Assembly: GCA_903871905.1 (NCBI GenBank)
Contig: CAIQIV010000245.1
Coordinates: 1-37,431 of the forward strand
Origin: an uncultured Chloroflexota bacterium
Lineage (GTDB): Bacteria > Chloroflexota > Anaerolineae > Anaerolineales > UBA4823
DNA length: 37,431 nt
Reading direction: 5' to 3'
Below, in pieces: positions 8,054 through 15,248 of the stretch. Below the pieces are notes generated by a model that worked only from the letters and a program-made list of their open reading frames with translations, made no database searches and was not told where the DNA came from. Each line of letters opens with the position of its first letter. The first letter of the stretch is position 1. The translations under genes were made by a program, and so were the position numbers.

Positions 8054-9544
8054 ATGGCTGAACCATACTTAAAGATGGTAAGCGTCAAGAAAGGCTTCCC
8101 TGGCGTCCAGGCGCTGAAGGGCGTCGATTTCGAAGCATATGCCGGCGAGGCGCTGGCGCTGATCGGCGCCAACGGCGCCGGGAAGAGCACGCTGATGAAC
8201 GTGCTGGGCGGCATCCTCCGACCGGATGAAGGCGAAATCCAGATCGAGGGCAGGGCGGTGACGATCACCACCCCGCTGGATGCTTCCATGCACGGCATCG
8301 CCTTTGTCCACCAGGAAATGGCCATGCTGCCCACCCTGTCCATCGCTGACACGATGTTTGTCGCCAACTTTCCCACCCGCGCCGGCGTGATCGACTACAA
8401 AACCACCCGCGAGCGCTGCATCCAGGCGCTCAAACGCCTGGGATGCAATTTTGACCCTGCCACCCGCATCCGGGACTTGAGCCCGGGCGACCAGCAGATG
8501 GTGGAGATCGCCCGCGCCCTGCTCAGCGACCCGCGTATCATCATCTTCGATGAGCCGACCTCATCCCTGACCAGCCGGGAGAAAGTCCGCCTGTTCGAGG
8601 TGATCCAGTCCTTGAAGAAGCAGGGCGTGACCGTAATCTACATCACCCACCTGATGGATGAGGTATTCAACATCTGCGAGCGCGCCCAGGTGCTGCGCAA
8701 CGGCGAGACGGTGGGGGGCGGATTGATCAAAGACCTGACCTATGAGGATATCGTGCGCCTGATGATTGGAACCAAGGAGATCAACCGCTACTTTGAGCAC
8801 CACACTTCCACCATCGGAGAGCCGGTGCTGAAGGTGGAGGGCTTGAGCCGCAAGGGCGTGCTGGACAACATCAGCTTTGAGCTGCGCAAAGGCGAGGTGG
8901 TCGGGTTATGGGGCTTGCTTGGCTCAGGGCGCACCGAGATTGCCCGAGCCGTGGTCGGGCTGGATCCCATCGACGGCGGGACGATCCAGGTGCGGGCAAA
9001 CGGCGGGCTGAAAACCATCAACCCTGGAGAGGCCAAGAACTGGGTGGGCATGGTGACAGAAAACCGCCGCGAAGAGGGGCTGCTGCTGCCCATGTCGGTG
9101 AAGCACAACCTGTCGCTGGCCAACCTGCGCGCCCTGGCCGACCGGCTTTATCCATTTATCAACTTCAAACTGGAGACGGCGCAGTCCAAAAAATATGTCG
9201 AACGGCTGGGGATCAAGATATCCAGCCTGGAGCAAAAGGTGGCAAACCTGAGCGGCGGCAACCAGCAAAAAGTGGTGGTTGGGCGCTGGCTGCAGCGCAA
9301 CCCGATCATCTTCTTCATGGATGAGCCTACCCGAGGCCTGGATGTGGGCGCAAAGGCTGATATTCGCGCCATCATCGGCGAGCTGGCGGCAGAAGGCGCG
9401 GCGCTGATGGTGATCTCATCGGATATCGACGAGATCATGAGCCTGGGCGACCGCTACCTGGTCATGCACCGCGGCCGGCTGGTGAAAGAACTGGGCGCCG
9501 GGGCATCCAAGGAAGAATTGATGGCTGCTGCGGCAGGTGTATAA
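8054..9544 (+). CDS. Sugar ABC transporter ATPase, two fused NBDs (RbsA-like)
   Basis: 496 residues with two ATP-binding cassettes in tandem, as in RbsA/XylG/MglA. NBD1 has Walker A GANGAGKST (38-46), signature LSPGDQQ (142-148), Walker B IIIFDEP (162-168) and an H-loop His in YITHLMDE. NBD2 has the usual degenerate Walker A region LLGSGRTE (288-295), signature LSGGNQQ (399-405) and Walker B IFFMDEP (419-425). The degeneracy of the second site is normal for the family. AGGAGG precedes the ATG. It energises the two permeases that flank it. Confidence 0.95.
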   Translation: MAEPYLKMVSVKKGFPGVQALKGVDFEAYAGEALALIGANGAGKSTLMNVLGGILRPDEGEIQIEGRAVTITTPLDASMHGIAFVHQEMAMLPTLSIADTMFVANFPTRAGVIDYKTTRERCIQALKRLGCNFDPATRIRDLSPGDQQMVEIARALLSDPRIIIFDEPTSSLTSREKVRLFEVIQSLKKQGVTVIYITHLMDEVFNICERAQVLRNGETVGGGLIKDLTYEDIVRLMIGTKEINRYFEHHTSTIGEPVLKVEGLSRKGVLDNISFELRKGEVVGLWGLLGSGRTEIARAVVGLDPIDGGTIQVRANGGLKTINPGEAKNWVGMVTENRREEGLLLPMSVKHNLSLANLRALADRLYPFINFKLETAQSKKYVERLGIKISSLEQKVANLSGGNQQKVVVGRWLQRNPIIFFMDEPTRGLDVGAKADIRAIIGELAAEGAALMVISSDIDEIMSLGDRYLVMHRGRLVKELGAGASKEELMAAAAGV

Positions 9545-9555
9545 AGGAGATCAGA

Positions 9556-10563
9556 ATGAATAAAAAGCCACGCCAGGAATTCAAACTGCGCGATTTCCTC
9601 TTTTCCTACGGTTTCTTGATCGTACTGGTGCTGGTGATCGCCTTTTTTGCCATCACCGCTCCAAACTTCTTTGCCTTTAAAACCATCTGGACCGTGCTGC
9701 ACCAGGCCGCCCCGCTGTTCGTCCTGGCCTCGGGGATCGCCTTTGTAATCATGACCTCCCAGATCGACCTCTCGATCGGAGCGGTGGCTTTCCTTTCCTG
9801 TGGGGTGGGGGCCATCCTGATGACCCGTCACGGGGTCCCCATCATCCCCGCGCTGATGCTGATCCCCTTGATCGGGGCGCTGCTGGGGGCAGTGAACGGC
9901 TTCGTCTTCAACGTGATGCGGGTCAACCCGCTGATCGCTACCATGGGCACAATGATCATCATCCGCGGCATTGCCCTGACCGTCACCAATTCGCTGGTCT
10001 TCACCATCCCGGAGCAGATCCGCGTGCTGGGCAACCTGAAAATCGGCCCGGTCTACGTGGATATCCTGATCAGCCTGGCGATCCTGCTGATCATGTACCT
10101 GGTTCACACGCGCACGCCCTTTGGCCGGCAGGTGATGGCGCTGGGCAACGGCTTCGAGGTCTCCGCCCGCCTGGGGATCCGCGTGCGCTGGATCAGCTTC
10201 TTCACCTTTGTCCTGTCGGGCCTGATGGGCAGCCTGGGCGGCATCCTGGTCATGTTCCAGGTCGGCCAGGTATTCCCCACCATGGGCTCGGGCTATGAGT
10301 TTTCAGCCATTGCGCTGCTGATCATCGGCGGCGTCAGCCTGTTTGGCGGCACCGGGTCGATCATCCCGGGCATTATCCTGGGCGGTATCACGCTGACGGT
10401 GATCGAAGCGGGATTGAACTTCCTCGGTGCATCTCCCTACGCCTACCCCTTTGTGCGCGGTGGGATCATCTTTATCGCCATGTTCGCCGACGCGCTAAAA
10501 GCGCGGGTGCAGCCGAAAGTCAAGGTTATTGAGGAGGAAGAGCTGCAGCCAGCCAATCCCTGA
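9556..10563 (+). CDS. Ribose-type sugar ABC transporter permease (second copy)
   Basis: 335 residues, same family as the permease at 7055 but clearly diverged. Membrane segments start at FLIVLVLVIAFFAI, the signature appears as VIMTSQIDLSIGAV near residues 65-78 (QIDLS instead of GIDLS), and the C-terminal coupling part reads IIGGVSLFGGTGSI. A Lys/Glu-rich cytoplasmic tail follows. AAGGAG precedes the ATG, 12 nt after the ATPase stop. Having two different permeases around one RbsA-type ATPase suggests a heteromeric channel, as opposed to the RbsC homodimer of E. coli. Confidence 0.92.
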   Translation: MNKKPRQEFKLRDFLFSYGFLIVLVLVIAFFAITAPNFFAFKTIWTVLHQAAPLFVLASGIAFVIMTSQIDLSIGAVAFLSCGVGAILMTRHGVPIIPALMLIPLIGALLGAVNGFVFNVMRVNPLIATMGTMIIIRGIALTVTNSLVFTIPEQIRVLGNLKIGPVYVDILISLAILLIMYLVHTRTPFGRQVMALGNGFEVSARLGIRVRWISFFTFVLSGLMGSLGGILVMFQVGQVFPTMGSGYEFSAIALLIIGGVSLFGGTGSIIPGIILGGITLTVIEAGLNFLGASPYAYPFVRGGIIFIAMFADALKARVQPKVKVIEEEELQPANP

Positions 10564-10640
10564 TCACCTGCTTTTCTGAAGGAGGTGCGGCGCTGGGCTG
10601 CAATGGAAGGAGGTGGTGCCTAAAAATCTGATTATGAACA

Positions 10641-10660
10641 GGGGAAGATGTTCCTTCCCC
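10641..10660 (+). other. Intercistronic hairpin before the binding-protein gene
   Basis: GGGGAAG (10641-10647) pairs with CTTCCCC (10654-10660) around a 6-nt loop. No T-run follows, so it is more likely an mRNA processing or stabilising structure than a terminator. The 188-nt gap between permease and binding protein holds no other clear signal. Confidence 0.4.
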
Positions 10661-10751
10661 AACGCCTGGCAGGGTGGTTCTGCCTTGCGGTTGTAAAAAA
10701 TATGCTGGTTTCGAAACATCACTACACAATTTCATGAAGGAGAATGTTGAG

Positions 10752-11882
10752 ATGAAGAAGTTTATTATGTTGATGATTGCCTTGATTTTGGTGTTCACGG
10801 CCTGCGCCGCACCCCCGCCCCAGACGGTGATCCAGACCGTGGTGGTGACCCAGGAAGTTGAGAAGGTCGTCACCCAGGAAGTGGAGAAAGTGGTGACCCA
10901 GGAAGTCGAGAAGATCGTGACCCAGGAAGTGGTCAAGACCGTCGAAGTGGAGAAGCCGGCTGAAGTCAAGACAATCAAGGTCGGCCTGGCCTGGAACGAG
11001 AAGATCCATTCGCTGATCCAGGCATGGCAGGACTACATCGAGAAGTACGGCGAAGAGTACGGCAAGAAGAACAACGTCAAGTTTGAGTGGGTGACCAACG
11101 TGGCTGATGGCGATCCTGCCCGCCAGGCCGCCAACATCGAAGACCTGATCAACCAGAAGGTGGACATCATCGTGGCCCGCGCCCAGGATGCCGCTGCGAT
11201 CTGCGCCTCGGTGAAAGCTGCCCAGGATGCTGGCATCCCCTTCGTCACCTTTGACCGCCAGCCCAACGGCTGCACCCCGACCACCCATGTCGGCGCTGAC
11301 AGCTACAACCAGTCGCTCTCGACCGCCAATGAGTTCGTCAAGATCCTGAAGGACGCCGGTGTGCAGGGCAAATGCATCGAGCTGCAGGGCGACCTGCTGG
11401 ACATGAACGCCGTCTTCCGCTCCCGCGGCTATCACGAGATCGAGGATAAGGAAAAGCAGTGGGAGACCGTAGCCGAGGTTCCGACCGAATGGAAACCTGA
11501 GAAGTTCCAGAGCGGCCTGGCGAATGCCCTCCAGGCGCACCCCGAAGCCAACTGCCTCTTCGTCGCCAGTGACTTTGCCTTCTCATCCGTGCAGAGCGCC
11601 CTGGAAGACGCCGGCAAGTGGGCGCCGGTTGGCGATGCCAACCACATCTGGGTCGCTGCCCAGGATGTCAACCCGCAGGGCTACGACGCCATGGTGAAGG
11701 GCTTCATCGACGTTGCCACCACCTATGACGCTTACTTCCACGCTGTGGAACTGGTCAACGTCATTGGCCGTATCGCCAACGGCGACACCGTCCAGCCCTT
11801 CTACCTGGTGCCTGGCCGCGTGGCCACCCCCAAGACCGTGGAAGGCATGGACAACATCTGGGCCCGGGACTACAAGGATTAG
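10752..11882 (+). CDS. Sugar-binding lipoprotein of the ribose-type ABC transporter
   Basis: 376 residues from the ATG at 10752, which has AAGGAG 9 nt upstream; an upstream in-frame start at 10674 lacks this and adds a non-signal-like extension. Residues 1-18 are a lipoprotein signal peptide with lipobox FTAC (Cys18). A linker of four 8-residue VTQEVEK-type units follows (about 32-63), then a periplasmic-binding-protein type I domain (RbsB-like). This begins IKVGLAWNEKIHSL and contains the sugar-binding region VDIIVARAQDAAAI and FVTFDRQPNG. It would be anchored outside the membrane and hand substrate to the permeases upstream. The ligand is not readable; by context it is a monosaccharide handled by the cluster 1 epimerase and isomerases. 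Confidence 0.92.
   Translation: MKKFIMLMIALILVFTACAAPPPQTVIQTVVVTQEVEKVVTQEVEKVVTQEVEKIVTQEVVKTVEVEKPAEVKTIKVGLAWNEKIHSLIQAWQDYIEKYGEEYGKKNNVKFEWVTNVADGDPARQAANIEDLINQKVDIIVARAQDAAAICASVKAAQDAGIPFVTFDRQPNGCTPTTHVGADSYNQSLSTANEFVKILKDAGVQGKCIELQGDLLDMNAVFRSRGYHEIEDKEKQWETVAEVPTEWKPEKFQSGLANALQAHPEANCLFVASDFAFSSVQSALEDAGKWAPVGDANHIWVAAQDVNPQGYDAMVKGFIDVATTYDAYFHAVELVNVIGRIANGDTVQPFYLVPGRVATPKTVEGMDNIWARDYKD
10845..10940 (+). repeat. Four 24-bp in-frame repeats (lipoprotein linker)
   Basis: Four consecutive 24-nt units encode VTQEVEKV, VTQEVEKV, VTQEVEKI and VTQEVVKT. The DNA varies at third positions while the protein is kept, so the linker is under selection. It is probably an extended or helical spacer between lipid anchor and binding domain. 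Confidence 0.9.
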
Positions 11883-11912
11883 TCTTTTTCTCGCGCCGCA
11901 GATCGATTAACC

Positions 11913-11946
11913 TTACACCCGCCCGGCGCCTGCCAGGCGGGTGTAA
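11913..11946. terminator. 11-bp hairpin after the binding-protein gene
   Basis: TTACACCCGCC (11913-11923) pairs perfectly with GGCGGGTGTAA (11936-11946) around a 12-nt loop. Only TTAAAA follows, so termination would be partial. It may reduce read-through into the isomerase-like gene at 11969 or protect the transporter mRNA end. Confidence 0.55.
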
Positions 11947-11968
11947 TTAAAACCAAGAGGAGGAAGAT

Positions 11969-13393
11969 ATGGCGCTGCGTAAGACACGGGTTGGAATTTT
12001 AACCTTCTCGGACGGAAGAAAATACATCCATGACACCCTGGTGGAACTGAACCAGAGATACCAGGACCGCATCGCCGCCGAGCTGGAAGCTACCGGCGAG
12101 GTAGAAGTGGTCCCGGGCACCGAGATCATCTGGACCAGCGAGGGGGCTGCGGCGCAGGGACGCCGGCTTCGCGAGGCCGGGGTGGACATGACCATCCTGA
12201 ACTATGCGATTTGGGCTTTTCCGCACCTCACCGCGGTGGCCACCAACTTCGCCCCTGGCCCTTACCTGCTGTTCAGCAACCTGCATCCTTCGGAGCCCGG
12301 CATGGTGGCCATGCTCTCTGCGGCAGGCATGATGGACCAGATCGGCGCCACCTACACCCGGGTATGGGGGGATATCACCGCCCCGGCCACCCGCAGCAAG
12401 GTGCTGCAGTACCTGCGCGCCGCCGGCGCCCTATCGCACCTGCGCGGCGAAACCTACGGACTGTTCGGCGGCCGCCCGCTGGGCATGTACACCGCCGTCG
12501 CCAACCTGGACCAGTGGCGCAGCCTGTTTGGCGTGGATGTTGAGCATATCGAGCAGTATGACATCCTGCGCTTCAGCGAGACGGTGGACCCGGCGCGAGT
12601 GGACCGCGCCCTGGCCTGGCTGGAAAGCCTGGTGGGACACATTTACTACAATGACAAGGCGCTGACCCCCGATAAGTTGAAGAAGCAGATCCGCTCTTAC
12701 CATGCCGTGCGGCAGATCATGGCAGAAAAGCACCTGGACTTTGTCGGCTTCAAAGCGCATGGGGACCTGACCGATTATTTCGTCACCATGGATATCGCCG
12801 AGGCTTTCCTCAACGACCCCTATGACTGGGAAGGGCCACATGAGCCGATCGTAGCCGCCACCGAAGCCGACATGGATGGGGCGCTGACCATGGAGATCCT
12901 TAAACATCTCTCCGGTCAGACCAGCCTGTTTGCCGATATCCGCCATTATGACGCTGACGATGAGGTCTGGTATTTTGCCAACTCCGGCACACATGCCACC
13001 TTCTTCGCCGCCCGCTCCCTGGACCCGGCGGAAAACCTGAAGAAGGTCTCCTTTTATCCAGAAATTCCCGATTTCCCTGCCGGGGGCGCCTCGGTGCAGT
13101 ACTTTGCCGGCGCCGGCCTCATGACCATGGCTCGCCTGGCCCGCAAGCGCGGTGAATACTGGCTGGCGGTTGTGCCCTGCAATTTTGTTGAATTTGACCA
13201 GGAAACGATGGAGAAAAAGGCGCATACCACCGATATTGAGTGGCCGCACGCCTTTGCCCGCCTCCAGGTCCCACCCGAGGCATTCCTGGAAACCTACCCT
13301 TGCAACCACATCCACGGCATTGCCGGGGATTGGATCAATGAGTTGGTGCACGTGGCCAATATCCTCAATATTCCGGTGAAAGTCTACCGTTAA
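11969..13393 (+). CDS. L-fucose isomerase-like protein (second copy)
   Basis: 474 residues of the L-fucose/L-arabinose isomerase superfamily. It begins RVGILTFSDGRKYIH with an N-terminal Rossmann-like part. The family core reads ATEADMDGALTMEILKHL near 295-312 (putative metal Glu), then FADIRHYD (putative metal Asp) and NSGTHATFF. The C-terminus, with TYPCNHIHGIAGDW and the final ILNIPVKVY, is typical of the group and brings a third ligand His. AGAGGAGG precedes the ATG. It is distinct from the copy at 4073, so cluster 1 holds two paralogous isomerase-like proteins. They may act on successive sugars or on one substrate as different specificities. Confidence 0.82.
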   Translation: MALRKTRVGILTFSDGRKYIHDTLVELNQRYQDRIAAELEATGEVEVVPGTEIIWTSEGAAAQGRRLREAGVDMTILNYAIWAFPHLTAVATNFAPGPYLLFSNLHPSEPGMVAMLSAAGMMDQIGATYTRVWGDITAPATRSKVLQYLRAAGALSHLRGETYGLFGGRPLGMYTAVANLDQWRSLFGVDVEHIEQYDILRFSETVDPARVDRALAWLESLVGHIYYNDKALTPDKLKKQIRSYHAVRQIMAEKHLDFVGFKAHGDLTDYFVTMDIAEAFLNDPYDWEGPHEPIVAATEADMDGALTMEILKHLSGQTSLFADIRHYDADDEVWYFANSGTHATFFAARSLDPAENLKKVSFYPEIPDFPAGGASVQYFAGAGLMTMARLARKRGEYWLAVVPCNFVEFDQETMEKKAHTTDIEWPHAFARLQVPPEAFLETYPCNHIHGIAGDWINELVHVANILNIPVKVYR

Positions 13394-13418
13394 ATTAACT
13401 TATCTGGCCTGGTTGTGG

Positions 13419-13449
13419 GCCACCGGCAGGAGTTCTCCCCGCCGGTGGC
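13419..13449 (+). terminator. Hairpin at the end of sugar cluster 1
   Basis: GCCACCGGC (13419-13427) pairs with GCCGGTGGC (13441-13449); the loop itself contains GGAG-TT-CTCC, which can extend the stem. The downstream sequence is AT-rich but lacks an immediate T-run, so this is a probable but not classical terminator. Confidence 0.5.
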
Positions 13450-13483
13450 ACCGCCAGTGAAATATTAATTTAATTTCATTTTC

Positions 13484-13512
13484 TTGATTTTCACTGCAAA
13501 TTGTGCTATCCT
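13484..13512 (+). promoter_or_regulatory. Candidate promoter of the MBL-fold gene
   Basis: TTGATT (13484-13489) and TATCCT (13507-13512) are 17 nt apart. A start near 13519 would exclude the upstream GTG at 13503 and favours translation from 13548. Confidence 0.5.
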
Positions 13513-13547
13513 TCCCCCGCTTAAAATTCACCCGCGGGATACCAAAC

Positions 13548-14441
13548 ATGATGCAACGCGAACGAATAGCCGACAACGTTTATGCCTTTCAGAGCGAGGT
13601 TTATGCCCAGGTCACTGCTGGCGCAGTGATCGGCCCTAATTGGGCGGTGGTCATCGATACCCTTGCGCTGCCTGAAGAGACCATTGCCATGCGCGAGTAC
13701 GTCGAGCAGGATATCGGGGTGCCTGTGCGCTACGTGATCGACACCCATTCACACGCCGACCATGCCTGGGGCAACTGCTTCTTCCCAGGGGCAACGGTGA
13801 TCGGCCACAGCCTGTGCCGAAAGCTGCTGGATGTGAAAGGCCGCCAGGCCATGGAGCAGGCCAAGAAGCAGAACCCGGCCTTCCGCAACGCCCGCATCGT
13901 TTTGCCGCAGCTCACCTTCACCGACGGCAGCCTGAACCTGCGGGCAGGCAAGAAAACGCTCTCCATCTTCCCCCTGCCGGGGCACTGCGCTGACAACATT
14001 GCCATCCTGGTGGAAGAAGACCGGGTGCTGTTCGCTGGCGACGCCGCTATGCCCCTGCCTTATATCGTGGATGGGGATATCGAAGCCTTATCCACCTCGC
14101 TGAAGAAAATGGTCAAGATGAGCCTGGAGAACGTGGTCCAGGGCCATGGGGACATCATCCTGCGCGGTGAGATCGACGAATTTCTACACAATAACCTGGC
14201 CTACCTGTCCAATATCCGCAAGGTCGTGCGCAAGGCAAACAAGCGCAAATACCCCCTGGATATCCTGGAAGAGGCTACGGTTGAATCTTGCGGAAAGAGC
14301 CGGGTGCTGCTGGGCGGCCTGGCTGGTGAGCTGCACATGCGCAACCTCAAAGCGCTGTATAAGCAGATCTATGGGGTGGCGCCTCTTGCCTCGGATGATG
14401 AGTTCTACGATGACGATGAGGAAGAGGAAGACGAGGATTAG
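13548..14441 (+). CDS. Metallo-beta-lactamase-fold hydrolase with acidic tail
   Basis: 297 residues from the ATG at 13548 (a second ATG follows at once). The MBL metal motif is complete: H67-x-H69-x-D71-H72 (THSHADHAWGN), H146 (PGHCADN), D165 (FAGDAAMPL) and H200 (VQGHGD). The fold therefore should bind two metal ions and hydrolyse an ester, thioester or lactam-type bond; the substrate is unknown. The C-terminus ends in a strongly acidic tail (YDDDEEEEDED). The gene stands alone with its own predicted promoter. Its stop codon overlaps the end of the convergent acyltransferase gene by 4 nt. Confidence 0.88.
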   Translation: MMQRERIADNVYAFQSEVYAQVTAGAVIGPNWAVVIDTLALPEETIAMREYVEQDIGVPVRYVIDTHSHADHAWGNCFFPGATVIGHSLCRKLLDVKGRQAMEQAKKQNPAFRNARIVLPQLTFTDGSLNLRAGKKTLSIFPLPGHCADNIAILVEEDRVLFAGDAAMPLPYIVDGDIEALSTSLKKMVKMSLENVVQGHGDIILRGEIDEFLHNNLAYLSNIRKVVRKANKRKYPLDILEEATVESCGKSRVLLGGLAGELHMRNLKALYKQIYGVAPLASDDEFYDDDEEEEDED

Positions 14442-15094
14442 TCGTTACCGGTTTGCTGCTGCTTCTTAGCAAATATTCCCACCCGCCGCTCAGTGCCGTG
14501 CAGCAGGCGGACAATGTTGGGGCGCAGCGCCCAGGTGACCACAATGGTGGTCAGCACACCGTAAATGATGTATTCATAAGGTGTTCCCAGCCACAGGTAG
14601 CGCAGCAGAAAAACGACAACAATCGACACAGCCATCAAGATCGAGGCCACCGAGGCATACCCCACCACTAAAATAAAGAAGGCCATCACCGGGATAGCCA
14701 CCAGGATCATGGGGAACCAGAAGGACATGGCGGCCCCCACGTTGGGGCCGGTACCCGCGCCAGCCGATACTTTGCCAGTCAGCCAGTACAGCCAGATGGA
14801 CCAGTTATGACCCACCACAGCCGCCACACCGGCCAGGACATGGACCCACAAGGCTCCGGGGACGACATATTCCGCCAGCTCCACTGCCATGTATCCTTTG
14901 AGCAAATCCAGCACTGCTGTGAGCACACCCGCGACCAGGCCACCCGCGCGCATGGCATTCGTACCACCGGTGCGCCCGCTGCCGATCTGGGTCACATCCT
15001 GATCCTTCATCATCCGGATCACAAAGTAACCCATGGGCATTGCGCCGATCAGGTATCCCACAGCGATCATGGCAAGTGAAGAGACAATGGTCAT
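14438..15094 (-). CDS. plsY: PlsY-like glycerol-3-phosphate acyltransferase
   Basis: 218 residues, an integral membrane protein with about five to seven helices. PlsY transfers acyl groups from acyl-phosphate to glycerol-3-phosphate, the first step of phospholipid synthesis. Motif 1 reads GSGRTGGTNAMR (38-49; usual GSGNIGATN), motif 2 GHNWSIW (95-101; usual GHxFPVFL-type), and motif 3 appears as GKVSAGAGTGPNVG (107-120; usual GGKGVAT). The motifs are shifted from the textbook form, so it may be a divergent PlsY or a paralogue with altered substrate. AGGAG lies 7 nt before the ATG. Its 3' end overlaps the MBL-fold gene tail to tail. Confidence 0.85.
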   Translation of the reverse strand: MTIVSSLAMIAVGYLIGAMPMGYFVIRMMKDQDVTQIGSGRTGGTNAMRAGGLVAGVLTAVLDLLKGYMAVELAEYVVPGALWVHVLAGVAAVVGHNWSIWLYWLTGKVSAGAGTGPNVGAAMSFWFPMILVAIPVMAFFILVVGYASVASILMAVSIVVVFLLRYLWLGTPYEYIIYGVLTTIVVTWALRPNIVRLLHGTERRVGIFAKKQQQTGND

Positions 15095-15156
15095 CGAATT
15101 CTCCTGAGGAAGATTGTAGTTCAGGTATTAAAACACATTTCCTTGCCAATCGTTGC

Positions 15157-15185
15157 TGTTCTAATCGGGGGTTAAGATTTATAAT
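15157..15185 (+). promoter_or_regulatory. Weak candidate promoter of the SulP gene
   Basis: A perfect -10 TATAAT lies at 15180-15185, 64 nt before the SulP start codon. The -35 at 17 nt spacing is poor (TGTTCT), so only the -10 is convincing. Confidence 0.3.
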
Positions 15186-15248
15186 TCCTGGAATTCACTG
15201 GCAGTAAGGCCTGCCTCCAAGTTTGAAACATCGGAACACGATGCCCCC

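Noticed and set aside
10674-10751. Upstream start for the binding lipoprotein
   Set aside because: It would hide the lipoprotein signal peptide behind 26 residues; the ATG at 10752 has AAGGAG and a clean lipobox.
13503-13547. Upstream GTG start for the MBL-fold protein
   Set aside because: It falls inside the predicted promoter spacer; two ATGs at 13548 and 13551 fit better.
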